DNA from: Acidobacteriota bacterium
GTDB lineage: Bacteria > Acidobacteriota > Terriglobia > Terriglobales > Acidobacteriaceae
Direction of reading: 5' to 3'
Length of the DNA: 64,000 bases
Assembly (NCBI GenBank): GCA_003225175.1
Contig: QIBA01000048.1
Span: forward strand, 1-64,000
Positions 43,698-52,160 of the stretch are shown one piece after another. A program made the position numbers and the translations under genes. Under the pieces are notes generated by a model. That model was not told the DNA's origin. It did not search any database and was given only the letters and a program-made list of their open reading frames with translations. Numbering within the stretch: the stretch's first letter is position 1; each line of letters begins with the position of its first letter.

Positions 43698-46133
43698 ATG
43701 GAGAGCATGAGTTGGTTCTGGCAAGACCTGCGCTATGGAGCAAGATCTTTGCGCAAAGATCGAGGCTTTTCCCTGCTGGCGATGTTTGCGCTGGCTTTGG
43801 GAATTGGCGCTACTACAGTGATTTTCAGTGTTCTCGATAACGTTTTGCTGGAGCCCTTTCCTTATAAAGATTCTGATCGACTGGCCGGGTTTTTTATTCA
43901 CGACAACTCGCGGGCAGATCAAGATGGACGCGGCGACTTCTCAATTGCCGAGTACCTCGATTTCAAAGACCAGAACCACGTCTTCGAAAACATCATTGGC
44001 AACCGCGGCTTGGACGTGCTCTACACCGATAAGGAAGGCACAAAACAATTCCAAGGAGGTGAGACCACCGCTGACGCATTTGAATTTCTCGGTATCAATG
44101 CGTTCTTAGGTCGTGGCCTTGTTCCGGACGACGCAAGAGCGGGCGCTCCTCCGGTTGCGGTGATGAGCCATCGCATTTGGCAGAAGGACTTCAATGCGGA
44201 TCCTTCCATCGTTGGCAGCCTTGTCACGCTTAACGGAAAGCAGGTGACGCTGATTGGCGTAATGCCCCCGCGGTTTCTATTCGGGAACCAAGATTTCTGG
44301 CTGCCGCTGACTCTCGATCGCGGCGATACGCTCCCGTTTCATGGCGTATGGACACTGTCTCGCCTGAAGCCCGGTATCAGCCTGCAAGCCGCAGCCTCGG
44401 ATCTCGACGTTGTAGCTCGCCGATTGTCCAAGGTCTATCCCAAGGAGTATCCCGCAAACTTCAGCATCAAGACCATGAGTCTCGCCGACCAGGTTGTAGG
44501 TCGATTCCGCATCATGCTCTTCGCGCTGATGGGAGCTGTGAGCATGCTTCTGTTAATTGCGTGCAGCAATGTTGCCAACCTGCTGCTTGCGCGCGCTACA
44601 GTACGCGAGAAAGAAATTGCCATTCGCGCGTCCATGGGTGCGAGCCGCTCACGGCTGATCCTGCAGCTCATGGTTGAAAGCTTCATTCTTGCGATCGTGG
44701 GCTGTCTGGCCGGATGTCTGCTCGCTTACGCCGGCATCAAGGGAGTGCTCGCCGCTCTGCCTCCAGACATCATTCCTGCTGAGACGGTCATTACGCTGAA
44801 CATGCGCGTGTTAGCCTTCTCCGTCGGCATAACGCTGATCACAACCCTGCTATGCGGCCTGGCGCCAGCCTTCCATGCGGTTCGCGGTGAGCTTCACAAT
44901 CGATTGAAAGACACTGGAAAGGGAACGCCGACAGGATTCCGCCACGGCCGCTTTCGTTCCGGCCTCGTAGTCTCGCAAATAGCGCTGTCGATCGTGCTCC
45001 TTGTCGGGGCGGGGCTCATGATGCGCAGCCTGTTCGCGCTTCAGAATGTTGATCTTGGGCTCAAGCCGGACCACATCCTGGTAGCGCGCACTCCATTGCC
45101 GAAGGGCCGTTACGAAACCGCAGAACAGAAGCGTATTTTCTTCCGTCAGGTCTTGCAGAAGGTCTCGGCTTTGCCCGGAGTGGTGGCGGTAACTGAGACG
45201 AGCACCCTTCCTCCATATGGCGGCATTCCCAGCGAAGTCACCGTTCCGGGTACGACGCATGCTGAAACATGGCATTCGATTTTTCAACTCTGCAGCGAAG
45301 GTTATTTCCCAACGCTAGGAATTCGATTAGAGCGGGGCCGACTGCTCACCGAGAGCGACGTCGAAGCCGCTCGGCGCGTGATCGTTGTCAACCAAACGCT
45401 CGTCCGCAATTTCTTCGGGAAAGAAGATCCCATCGGCAGGTCGATCAAGTTCAATCTGCTCGACACCGCGCCGGCCTCACCGAAAGACGCTTACTTTGAG
45501 ATTATCGGGGTGGTGGCCGATGTAAAGAATCGTGGGCTACAGGAAAGCCCGCAGCCCGAAGCGTTCATGCCCTATAGCATCTCGGGCGCCTTCGAGCGCG
45601 GATTTTTGGTGCGAACTGCAGTCGAGCCGTTGTCGATGCTGTTGAACTTGCGCCGGGAGATTTGGTCTGTAGATCGCGGGGTCGCGCTTACGTTTACCGG
45701 GACACTCGAAGGCTACTTGCAGCAATTCTCCTATTCCCAGCCGCGTTTCGGATTGATTCTGTTCGGAGTGTTCGCAAGCATCGGAATCGCGCTTGTAGCA
45801 ATCGGCGTCTTTAGCGTGATGGCCTATTCAGTTTCTCTCCAGACTCATGAGATCGGCATCCGCATGGCTCTGGGCGCGCAGCAAAGCACAGTTCTCAAAA
45901 TGATCCTGCGTAAAGGTTTGGTAATCATCGCAGTTGGGATCTTGGTCGGTGAAGTCGCAAGCCTGCTCCTGACGCGTGTGATTCAGAGCCAGATCTGGGG
46001 AGTATCTGCGCATGACCCGGTGACATTCGGAGCTGTGCTCGCTGTCTTAATCGCGGTGGGAGTCTTCGCTTGCCTGGTGCCGGCAAGAAGGGCAACACAA
46101 GTGGACCCGCTGGTCGCGCTGCGGTACAACTGA
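43698..46133 (+). CDS. ADOP-family (acidobacterial duplicated orphan) permease
   Basis: The ATG at 43698 (MESMSWFWQDLRYGARSLRK) has AGAAGGAGG six bases upstream. An open extension to 43560 is not family-like. This 811-residue protein has two FtsX/MacB-type membrane blocks (near 315-435 and 670-800) with periplasmic MacB-PCD domains, for example LLIACSNVANLLLARATVRE and AYSVSLQTHEIGIRMALGAQ. Such proteins have no adjacent ATPase, as here. The family is expanded in Acidobacteriota, which is my main taxonomic clue. The function of ADOP members is not known; export of a lipid, peptide or drug is an inference from MacB. Confidence 0.9.
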   Translation: MESMSWFWQDLRYGARSLRKDRGFSLLAMFALALGIGATTVIFSVLDNVLLEPFPYKDSDRLAGFFIHDNSRADQDGRGDFSIAEYLDFKDQNHVFENIIGNRGLDVLYTDKEGTKQFQGGETTADAFEFLGINAFLGRGLVPDDARAGAPPVAVMSHRIWQKDFNADPSIVGSLVTLNGKQVTLIGVMPPRFLFGNQDFWLPLTLDRGDTLPFHGVWTLSRLKPGISLQAAASDLDVVARRLSKVYPKEYPANFSIKTMSLADQVVGRFRIMLFALMGAVSMLLLIACSNVANLLLARATVREKEIAIRASMGASRSRLILQLMVESFILAIVGCLAGCLLAYAGIKGVLAALPPDIIPAETVITLNMRVLAFSVGITLITTLLCGLAPAFHAVRGELHNRLKDTGKGTPTGFRHGRFRSGLVVSQIALSIVLLVGAGLMMRSLFALQNVDLGLKPDHILVARTPLPKGRYETAEQKRIFFRQVLQKVSALPGVVAVTETSTLPPYGGIPSEVTVPGTTHAETWHSIFQLCSEGYFPTLGIRLERGRLLTESDVEAARRVIVVNQTLVRNFFGKEDPIGRSIKFNLLDTAPASPKDAYFEIIGVVADVKNRGLQESPQPEAFMPYSISGAFERGFLVRTAVEPLSMLLNLRREIWSVDRGVALTFTGTLEGYLQQFSYSQPRFGLILFGVFASIGIALVAIGVFSVMAYSVSLQTHEIGIRMALGAQQSTVLKMILRKGLVIIAVGILVGEVASLLLTRVIQSQIWGVSAHDPVTFGAVLAVLIAVGVFACLVPARRATQVDPLVALRYN

Positions 46134-46304
46134 TTAAAGTATCGGCTGATCCGTCATGGAGGAAACACTCTTAAATGGCAAGGCTAGTTCGCCACTGGCC
46201 GCGGCCAATCAAGAGCGTCCAGACTGAGTGAACGACGGCGACTTAGTGAATCCACCGCTGTTACTCTGTTTGCTCCAATCGGCCCCAACGATTAGCATGA
46301 AGCT

Positions 46305-46604
46305 ATGCTGGTGCACGGCACCGCGGATCGCGGTTGCAAACTCTTTGTAGTTCTGTTGCTGCTCCTAGTTGCAACAGCGATCTCGGCCCAGGCTGTTCAT
46401 TTTCATTCTCCGAACGAAATCGCATCGGCCAGACATTGCACATTATGTGAAGTAACCCCCGGGATACTTCCCATTCTGACCATTAGCATCCTCTCGACTC
46501 CTGGTTCCGTAGATGCTGTCGAAGCGGACGAACTCCAGATCAATCTCCAGTTCCCTGAGGGTTCCAATCTTTCCGTCCGTCCGCCTCCTTCCGTACCTAA
46601 CTAG
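46305..46604 (+). CDS. Small exported HCxxC protein at the head of the zinc locus
   Basis: This 99-residue protein has a signal peptide or anchor (KLFVVLLLLLVATAISAQA), then a short mature part with HFH and a HCTLC motif near residues 44-48, reminiscent of DUF2946-type metal-binding proteins. It precedes a porin-like gene and the ZnuA/ZnuB-like genes on the same strand, with gaps under 60 bp, so it is probably in their operon. Metal binding is an inference from the His/Cys pattern and position. Confidence 0.7.
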   Translation: MLVHGTADRGCKLFVVLLLLLVATAISAQAVHFHSPNEIASARHCTLCEVTPGILPILTISILSTPGSVDAVEADELQINLQFPEGSNLSVRPPPSVPN

Positions 46605-46658
46605 CGGCTCTCGGCGGTAATCTTCGCAACGGAAAAAATGCTCGAAGGAGTTTCCCGA

Positions 46659-48023
46659 ATGAGGAAGCATCTTGCACTGTGTGTGTTGCTGATCGCCCCT
46701 GCAGCTTTCGCTCAGGCACCAGGTACGAATACCGCAGCAAATGAAAATGCGGCTCTTGAACAAAAGATCCGGGATCTGGAAGACCGAATCGTCGCCCTCG
46801 AGGGGCAAGTGCGCATCCTTAAATCGCAGCCCGGCGCTTCGGCAGCTCCCGGTGTTACTCAAGCCCAGCCCGCTCCGGCGGCGCCGACTCCATCTCCAAC
46901 TTCGACGGAGGCAACAGCCCAGGCTGGAGTGCAGACTGCACCGCAGGAACCTGTACGCCTGGGCGGCGCAGGCACTGCAGCCGCCAAGGCCTTGAATCCG
47001 GATATCAGCATGATCGGCGACTTCATCGCGACTACCGGACAAAATCACGTACTTTCAGCTCCCGTGATGGAGATGCATGAGTCGGAGCTGGGCGTGCAGG
47101 CGATTATTGATCCCTACGCCCGTGGCGACTTCTTCCTCTCTTTCGGCGAAGAGGGCGTCAATCTTGAGGAGGGATTCATAACCTTCACCGCTCTTCCTGG
47201 AGGAATCGTGGCCAAGGCGGGCAAGATGCGTTCTGCTTTCGGAAAAGTGAACACATTGCACAATCACGTGTTGCCCTGGATCGATCGGCCCGTGGTGAGC
47301 GGCAATCTTGTCGGAGGCGAGGATGGCATCGACGATGCCGGCTTCTCCGTCACTCGCATTTTGCCTGCGCCAAAAGGATTGTTTCTCGAAGGCACCGGCC
47401 AACTGTTTCGCGGCGACTCTTCCGATGTGTTCAAGAGCTCGCAGCGGAGTGACGTAAGCGTAGTCGGGCATCTGCGCGGCTACGGAGATATCTCTGAATC
47501 CACAAATCTGGATCTGGGCGTCTCCTATGCCAGAGGTCACAACGATCTTGGAAGCGCTTTTACGACGAGTCTTTACGGAATCGACGCCACCCTCAGGTAC
47601 AAACCGCTGCGACGCGCAATCTATAAGTCTTTTGTAGGCCGCGGTGAATTCATCTGGAGCCAGCGTCAGCAGCCGGTTGGATCTGCATGTCTTCCGGGGA
47701 CTTGCCCATCGGGTATCGCACCCAACTTCCAGCGCGCCTTCGGGTTTTATACATCAGCGGATTACCAATTTGCGCGCCGCTGGTTCCTCGGAGGGCGCCT
47801 CGACCGCTCCGGCCGTGCCCGAGATGCACGCATCACTGATGACGGCACTTCCATTGTGCTTACGTATTGGCCGAGCGAGTTCGCGCAGGTTCGGGGACAA
47901 TATCGCTTCACTCGTTATGGAGCGCCGATTTCGACGCTATCTCCTCCCGGCAAAGAAGACGCGAACGAACTGTTGATGCAGATTCAATTCTCCCTGGGCG
48001 CCCATGGTGCGCATCCGTTCTAA
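46659..48023 (+). CDS. Porin-like outer-membrane protein with coiled coil
   Basis: The ATG at 46659 follows AAGGAG with 8-base spacing. The protein is about 454 residues: a signal peptide (HLALCVLLIAPAAFAQ), a coiled coil near 30-60 (LEQKIRDLEDRIVALEGQVR), a Pro/Ala-rich linker, and a C-terminal beta-strand-rich region ending in a residue pattern typical of a barrel (ANELLMQIQFSLGAHGAHPF). Location between the small HCxxC gene and the ZnuA-like gene suggests an outer-membrane channel for metal entry. Family assignment beyond porin-like is not possible from sequence alone. Confidence 0.72.
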   Translation: MRKHLALCVLLIAPAAFAQAPGTNTAANENAALEQKIRDLEDRIVALEGQVRILKSQPGASAAPGVTQAQPAPAAPTPSPTSTEATAQAGVQTAPQEPVRLGGAGTAAAKALNPDISMIGDFIATTGQNHVLSAPVMEMHESELGVQAIIDPYARGDFFLSFGEEGVNLEEGFITFTALPGGIVAKAGKMRSAFGKVNTLHNHVLPWIDRPVVSGNLVGGEDGIDDAGFSVTRILPAPKGLFLEGTGQLFRGDSSDVFKSSQRSDVSVVGHLRGYGDISESTNLDLGVSYARGHNDLGSAFTTSLYGIDATLRYKPLRRAIYKSFVGRGEFIWSQRQQPVGSACLPGTCPSGIAPNFQRAFGFYTSADYQFARRWFLGGRLDRSGRARDARITDDGTSIVLTYWPSEFAQVRGQYRFTRYGAPISTLSPPGKEDANELLMQIQFSLGAHGAHPF

Positions 48024-48045
48024 CCAAAAAGGACCTAAGAAATAG

Positions 48046-48966
48046 ATGATGAAAAGACTTACGTTTTTCGGATTACTGGCAACGCTACTGCTGCCGTCCC
48101 TTGCCTTTGCCAAGAAGCTCATTGTCGTCACCTCTACCACCGATCTGGCCGCTCTGACGCAGGAGGTCGGAGGTGATCGAATCAATGTGGAGGCGATCGC
48201 CAGGGGATATCAGGATCCGCATTTCGTCGAGGCCAAACCCAGCTTCCTGCTGAAATTGAGGAACGCCGACTTGCTCGTCAGTGTGGGTCTCGACTTGGAA
48301 ATTGGCTGGCTGCCGCCATTGATCACGCAGTCCGGCAACGGGCGAATTCAGCGCGGAGCAAACGGATATCTCGACGCTTCTCAGTTCGCCGAGATCCTCG
48401 AAATTCCGCAAGGCACAGTAACGCGCGCCGAGGGTGACGTGCATCCTTTGGGCAATCCGCACTACTGGCTTGATCCGGACAATGGCAGACGCCTGGCAAA
48501 GGGAATCGCCGGAAAGCTCGGCGAACTCGATCCAGGAGATTCAAGTTACTTTCAGCAACGCGTTGCTGACTTCGACAAGCGTCTTTCCGAGGCGGAAAAG
48601 CGTTGGGACGCGCAAATGCTTCCCTATCACGGACGCAAAGTTGTGACTTATCACCGTTCCTGGCCAAATTTTGCCAAGCATTTTGGTCTCGATGTCGTCG
48701 GCTACGTTGAACCTCGCCCGGGCATTCCCCCTACACCTTCGCACACGCTCGATCTCATCAACCTTATGAAGCGCGAGAACGTTAAGGTCATGCTGATTGA
48801 ACCTTATTTCGATCTGAAAACACCGAATAGTGTCGCAAGTCAAACCGGAGCCAAGGTGCTGGTAATGACGCCTTCTGTCGGCGGCGAGAAGGGCGTGGAA
48901 GACTACTTCAAGCTCTTCGACTACGATTTGAACCTGCTCAAGCAGGCATTTGATTCGACAAAATAA
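48046..48966 (+). CDS. ZnuA-like metal-binding lipid-free periplasmic protein
   Basis: This 306-residue solute-binding protein of the zinc/manganese (cluster A-I) family has a signal peptide (FFGLLATLLLPSLAFA). Likely metal ligands are His59 (YQDPHFVEAKPS), His139 (NPHYWLDPDN), His203 (TYHRSW) and Asp256 (EPYFDLKTPN). There is no long histidine-rich loop. It is followed 5 bp later by a permease gene. No lipobox is present. Zinc is the most likely metal, but manganese or iron cannot be excluded. Confidence 0.92.
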   Translation: MMKRLTFFGLLATLLLPSLAFAKKLIVVTSTTDLAALTQEVGGDRINVEAIARGYQDPHFVEAKPSFLLKLRNADLLVSVGLDLEIGWLPPLITQSGNGRIQRGANGYLDASQFAEILEIPQGTVTRAEGDVHPLGNPHYWLDPDNGRRLAKGIAGKLGELDPGDSSYFQQRVADFDKRLSEAEKRWDAQMLPYHGRKVVTYHRSWPNFAKHFGLDVVGYVEPRPGIPPTPSHTLDLINLMKRENVKVMLIEPYFDLKTPNSVASQTGAKVLVMTPSVGGEKGVEDYFKLFDYDLNLLKQAFDSTK

Positions 48967-48971
48967 AATCC

Positions 48972-49844
48972 ATGGAAATACTGCAATTTCTCATTCTTCC
49001 CTTTGTCGCCAGCCTGATTCTCACTGGCATTCATGCGTACCTTGGCGTACATGTCGTCGAGCGCGGTGTGATCTTCGTCGACCTCGCCCTCGCGCAAATC
49101 GCGGCGCTGGGTGCAACCATCGCAATTCTGTTCGGCATGGACCCTCATGGCTCGGCAGCCTATTGGTTCAGTCTTGGATTTACGTTCTTGGGCGCCGCGA
49201 TCTTTGCCTTGGTGCGTTCGCGGCACAAACGAATCCCGTTAGAGGCGATCATTGGAATTACCTATGCCGTCGCTTCTGCGGGCGCCATCCTGGCGATGAG
49301 CAAGGCCACGGGCGAAACCGAGCACCTGAAAGACATGCTCGTCGGCAACATCCTTGCAGTTTCACGGCACGACGTTATTAAGACGGCAATCCTATACGGC
49401 GCGATTGGAACCTTTCACTACATCTTTCGGCGAAAGTTTCTCCTGATTTCTTTGAATGAGGACGCAGCCCGGGCGAGCGGTATCAACGTAAGGCTTTGGG
49501 ACTTTCTTTTCTATGCCTCCTTCGGTTTTGTGGTTACTTCGTCTGTCGCCATTGCCGGAGTGCTACTCGTCTTTTGTTATCTCATCGTTCCCTCAGTAGG
49601 AGCCATGCTTTTCGCGGACCGTATTGGATCTCGCCTGGCGATCGGATGGACCATGGGAACGTTAGTGTCCGCCCTGGGCTGTTATGTGTCAGTTTGGGCC
49701 GACTTGCCTACTGGCGCCACGATCGTGTGCACCTTCGGCGCAGTGCTTGTTGCGATGGCATTACTCAAAACCACCTACTTCGCCTTGCGGCGTCGCACTC
49801 AACATGCTCAACCGGAGCTGCATAAGTCGGTTCGCGCAAAATAG
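48972..49844 (+). CDS. ZnuB-like metal ABC permease
   Basis: This 290-residue permease of the metal ABC-3 family has about eight helices (QFLILPFVASLILTGIHAYL, GVIFVDLALAQIAALGATIA, VTSSVAIAGVLLVFCYLIVP, and others). The DLALAQIAALG and DFLFYASFGFVVTSS blocks are family features. It normally works with a ZnuC-type ATPase, but no ATPase gene adjoins it here. The next gene, starting 118 bp later, encodes an outer-membrane protein. The ATPase could be supplied from elsewhere in the genome. Confidence 0.92.
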   Translation: MEILQFLILPFVASLILTGIHAYLGVHVVERGVIFVDLALAQIAALGATIAILFGMDPHGSAAYWFSLGFTFLGAAIFALVRSRHKRIPLEAIIGITYAVASAGAILAMSKATGETEHLKDMLVGNILAVSRHDVIKTAILYGAIGTFHYIFRRKFLLISLNEDAARASGINVRLWDFLFYASFGFVVTSSVAIAGVLLVFCYLIVPSVGAMLFADRIGSRLAIGWTMGTLVSALGCYVSVWADLPTGATIVCTFGAVLVAMALLKTTYFALRRRTQHAQPELHKSVRAK

Positions 49845-49962
49845 TTGCGGACGTTTGGAGCGTGAGCAGGCGGGCTGAAATCCGGGATCGGGACTCATCT
49901 GGCGTTTTCATGATCAGGATCTCGTCGCCGGCGCTCCGAGACCAGATTGCTAGAATCTCCGA

Positions 49963-50736
49963 ATGACGCGCTGGCTTCCGCTGCTTTTCCTGGTTGTGTG
50001 GACTGGTGCGCTGTTCAGCCAGTCCGAGCCGATCACGCCCGAAGCCAATCCCGGCAGACCGACAGTTTCGACACCGGCGACCTTGACGCCGATCGGCTAC
50101 CTGCAATTCGAAACCGGAGCATTTGGAGCAACGGACTCGCCGGAATTTTCCACGCGAATAAGCGCGAATGAAGTTGTGAAACTCACAGTTCATCCGCGGG
50201 TTCAGTTATTGCTTGGTTTTGAACCCATCGCGCACACTATCGGGGAGAAGCGCGCGACCCAATTCGGGGATGCCTTCGTTGGACTCCAATCGGTTGTCGC
50301 ACGTACTCGAGATGACCGCTCCACGCTTTCAGTTAGTCTGTTGCATCAGATTCGAGATAGCGGTGCACCTGACGTCGACTTCGGCAGTCCGCGTAACTCC
50401 GCTGTGCTCCTCTTCAGTGCCGACACACTGGGCTTTCACGTTGACGCAAACGCGTTAGCCAACGAACTGGTAAACGAGACGACCCGGAGAGCGCAATTCG
50501 GGCAGACTCTCTCCATATCTCATCCAGTGAAGAGGTTCATTGTGTCAGGAGAGATTTGGCACTTTACGCAGCCGTTTCTGCATGGTCACGCCATTGGGAA
50601 TTTGTGGGCTATTGCCTACCCTATACGGAAGAACCTCGTGGTCGATACCGGTTTTGATCGCGGCCTGACCAGCACTTCAACTCAGTGGGAAACGTTTGCG
50701 GGATTTACTTTTATGCTTCCCCATCGGCTGTGGTAG
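49963..50736 (+). CDS. Outer-membrane beta-barrel protein (MetA-pathway-like)
   Basis: This 257-residue protein has a signal peptide (LPLLFLVVWTGALFSQS), then alternating hydrophobic strands (GYLQFETGAFG, VKLTVHPRVQLLLGFEP, FAGFTFMLPHRLW). Such barrels resemble the putative MetA-pathway phenol-degradation family, which usually denotes an outer-membrane channel. The final aromatic Trp fits outer-membrane sorting. It is on the same strand as the metal-transport genes and may be the last gene of that operon, followed by a hairpin at 50758. Confidence 0.65.
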   Translation: MTRWLPLLFLVVWTGALFSQSEPITPEANPGRPTVSTPATLTPIGYLQFETGAFGATDSPEFSTRISANEVVKLTVHPRVQLLLGFEPIAHTIGEKRATQFGDAFVGLQSVVARTRDDRSTLSVSLLHQIRDSGAPDVDFGSPRNSAVLLFSADTLGFHVDANALANELVNETTRRAQFGQTLSISHPVKRFIVSGEIWHFTQPFLHGHAIGNLWAIAYPIRKNLVVDTGFDRGLTSTSTQWETFAGFTFMLPHRLW

Positions 50737-50757
50737 TAGACGTCACCAAAACAACAA

Positions 50758-50781
50758 GGCCGATCCCATACGGGATCGGCC
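50758..50781 (-). terminator. Hairpin terminator between convergent genes
   Basis: GGCCGATCCC and GGGATCGGCC form a perfect 10-bp stem with a 4-base loop. On the minus strand it is followed by TTGTTGTTTTG, suitable for ending the XRE gene transcript. For plus-strand transcription the stem is there but no T-run follows. Confidence 0.75.
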
Positions 50782-50808
50782 ATTACGCGAGCGTGAGCAG
50801 GGATATGT

Positions 50809-51345
50809 TTAAATCTTGCGACGTGGACGCGTTGCCAGATCGCGCATTTGCATCATCAGACTCGAGCGCTGCATGGGATCAAGCGTGAAAATGAATGGCG
50901 CGACCTCGGCCACGAATGGATCAGCAGCGAGAGACGCGATTTCGTCCTCGCGCGCGCGTCCATCTCCACGCAGCAAATCAGGAATCGTGACCTCCAGCGC
51001 CCTGGCCAACCGTGCGAGCGACGACAATGTTGGCGTCGCCTTCTCATTTTCGATCTTCGATACGTAGGTGCGCGGCACCTGCATGCGTCCGGCAAGCTGG
51101 CGTTGGCTCAGCCCGGAGCGGCGGCGCAGCGAACGAATCGCGAGCGCAATTTGAATCTGCGGAAGAGAGCTGTTGCTATCTGTTGTGGGGATGACTTCAG
51201 GCGCAACAACAATCGGCTCGGGCTCGTTGTCGAGTGACGTTCGGCACTTACGGCAATTATTGTTATTGGTCCGAAATTGGACGAGGTGACAATGGTCGCA
51301 TCTCACCACCTCTCGGGAATCAACAGGCGCGAGCGTCGTTGCCAT
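50809..51345 (-). CDS. XRE-family regulator with N-terminal zinc ribbon
   Basis: The ATG at 51345 (MATTLAPVDSREVV) was chosen because upstream sequence is not family-like. This 178-residue protein has a four-cysteine ribbon CDHCHL...CRKC near residues 16-36, a linker with EPIVVAPEVIP, and a lambda-Cro type HTH near 75-130 (ALAIRSLRRRSGLSQRQLAG, RTYVSKIENEKATPTLSSLA). A short C-terminal helical part follows. It is divergent from the HD hydrolase with 180 bp between. The C4 ribbon suggests DNA or metal sensing. Confidence 0.85.
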   Translation of the reverse strand: MATTLAPVDSREVVRCDHCHLVQFRTNNNNCRKCRTSLDNEPEPIVVAPEVIPTTDSNSSLPQIQIALAIRSLRRRSGLSQRQLAGRMQVPRTYVSKIENEKATPTLSSLARLARALEVTIPDLLRGDGRAREDEIASLAADPFVAEVAPFIFTLDPMQRSSLMMQMRDLATRPRRKI

Positions 51346-51525
51346 GTAGTTTGGGAGTTGCCAGAGCGGGGCACTCTCAAACAAAAGCTCGAATCCGGGA
51401 TGAGTTCCCCGTAATTCAGCCACGGTTACTCTGCGGTACTCTGCAGTGGAAGTCAAGCAAAAACCGGAAGAAAACACGATTAAACTAGCAATAAACACCG
51501 GAGAAACAAGGGAGAAAACAGGTAA

Positions 51526-52146
51526 ATGATCGGACAATCTCGTGACTCGGCGTGGAGTTTACTAACTGAATACACCCAGTCGGAAAGCCTGCGGAAGCAT
51601 GCTAAGGCGGTTGAGGCATGTATGCGCGCTTATGCGCGAAAGTTCGCGCGCGAGCAGGGCCTCAGCCCCTCGGCAACTGATGAGCTTGAGCACAAGTACA
51701 GCGTAACCGCACTGCTTCACGACTTCGACTATGAGCGCTTTCCCACGCCGGAACAGCATCCTTACGTCGGCAATAAGATCCTTGAAGAACGTGGATATGC
51801 CGAGGACATCCGTCGCGCAATCATGTCGCATGCGGACTACACGGGTGTTCAGAGACAAACGCATATGGAGAAAGTCCTGTTTGCTTGCGACGAGCTCGCT
51901 GGATTCATCACCGCCACTGCGCTAGTGAAGCCCTCGAAGTCACTGGCCGAGGTGGACGCCAAATCCATTCGCAAGAAGATGAAGGACAAAGCTTTCGCTC
52001 GCAGCGTATCGCGAGAGGATATTGTGAACGGCGCTGCGGACCTCGGGGTTGATCTCGACGAGCACATTGCCTTCTGCATTGAGGCTATGCAGAGGATCGC
52101 CGCGGATTTGGGGCTGGCCGGCAATGCTGCCGCAAGCGCCGGTTAA
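51526..52146 (+). CDS. HD-domain phosphohydrolase
   Basis: This 206-residue HD-superfamily protein has the metal-binding histidines and aspartates in RKHAKAVEACM, TALLHDFDYERFP and a later AIMSHADYTG segment, with Asp in CDELAGF. The family hydrolyses phosphate esters, often of nucleotides. This type is annotated in many genomes as an HDIG-type hydrolase of unknown substrate. It has AAGGGAGAAAAC-type purine-rich sequence ahead of the ATG. The XRE regulator divergent to it may control it. Confidence 0.88.
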   Translation: MIGQSRDSAWSLLTEYTQSESLRKHAKAVEACMRAYARKFAREQGLSPSATDELEHKYSVTALLHDFDYERFPTPEQHPYVGNKILEERGYAEDIRRAIMSHADYTGVQRQTHMEKVLFACDELAGFITATALVKPSKSLAEVDAKSIRKKMKDKAFARSVSREDIVNGAADLGVDLDEHIAFCIEAMQRIAADLGLAGNAAASAG

Positions 52147-52160
52147 CGTTCTTGGATTAG

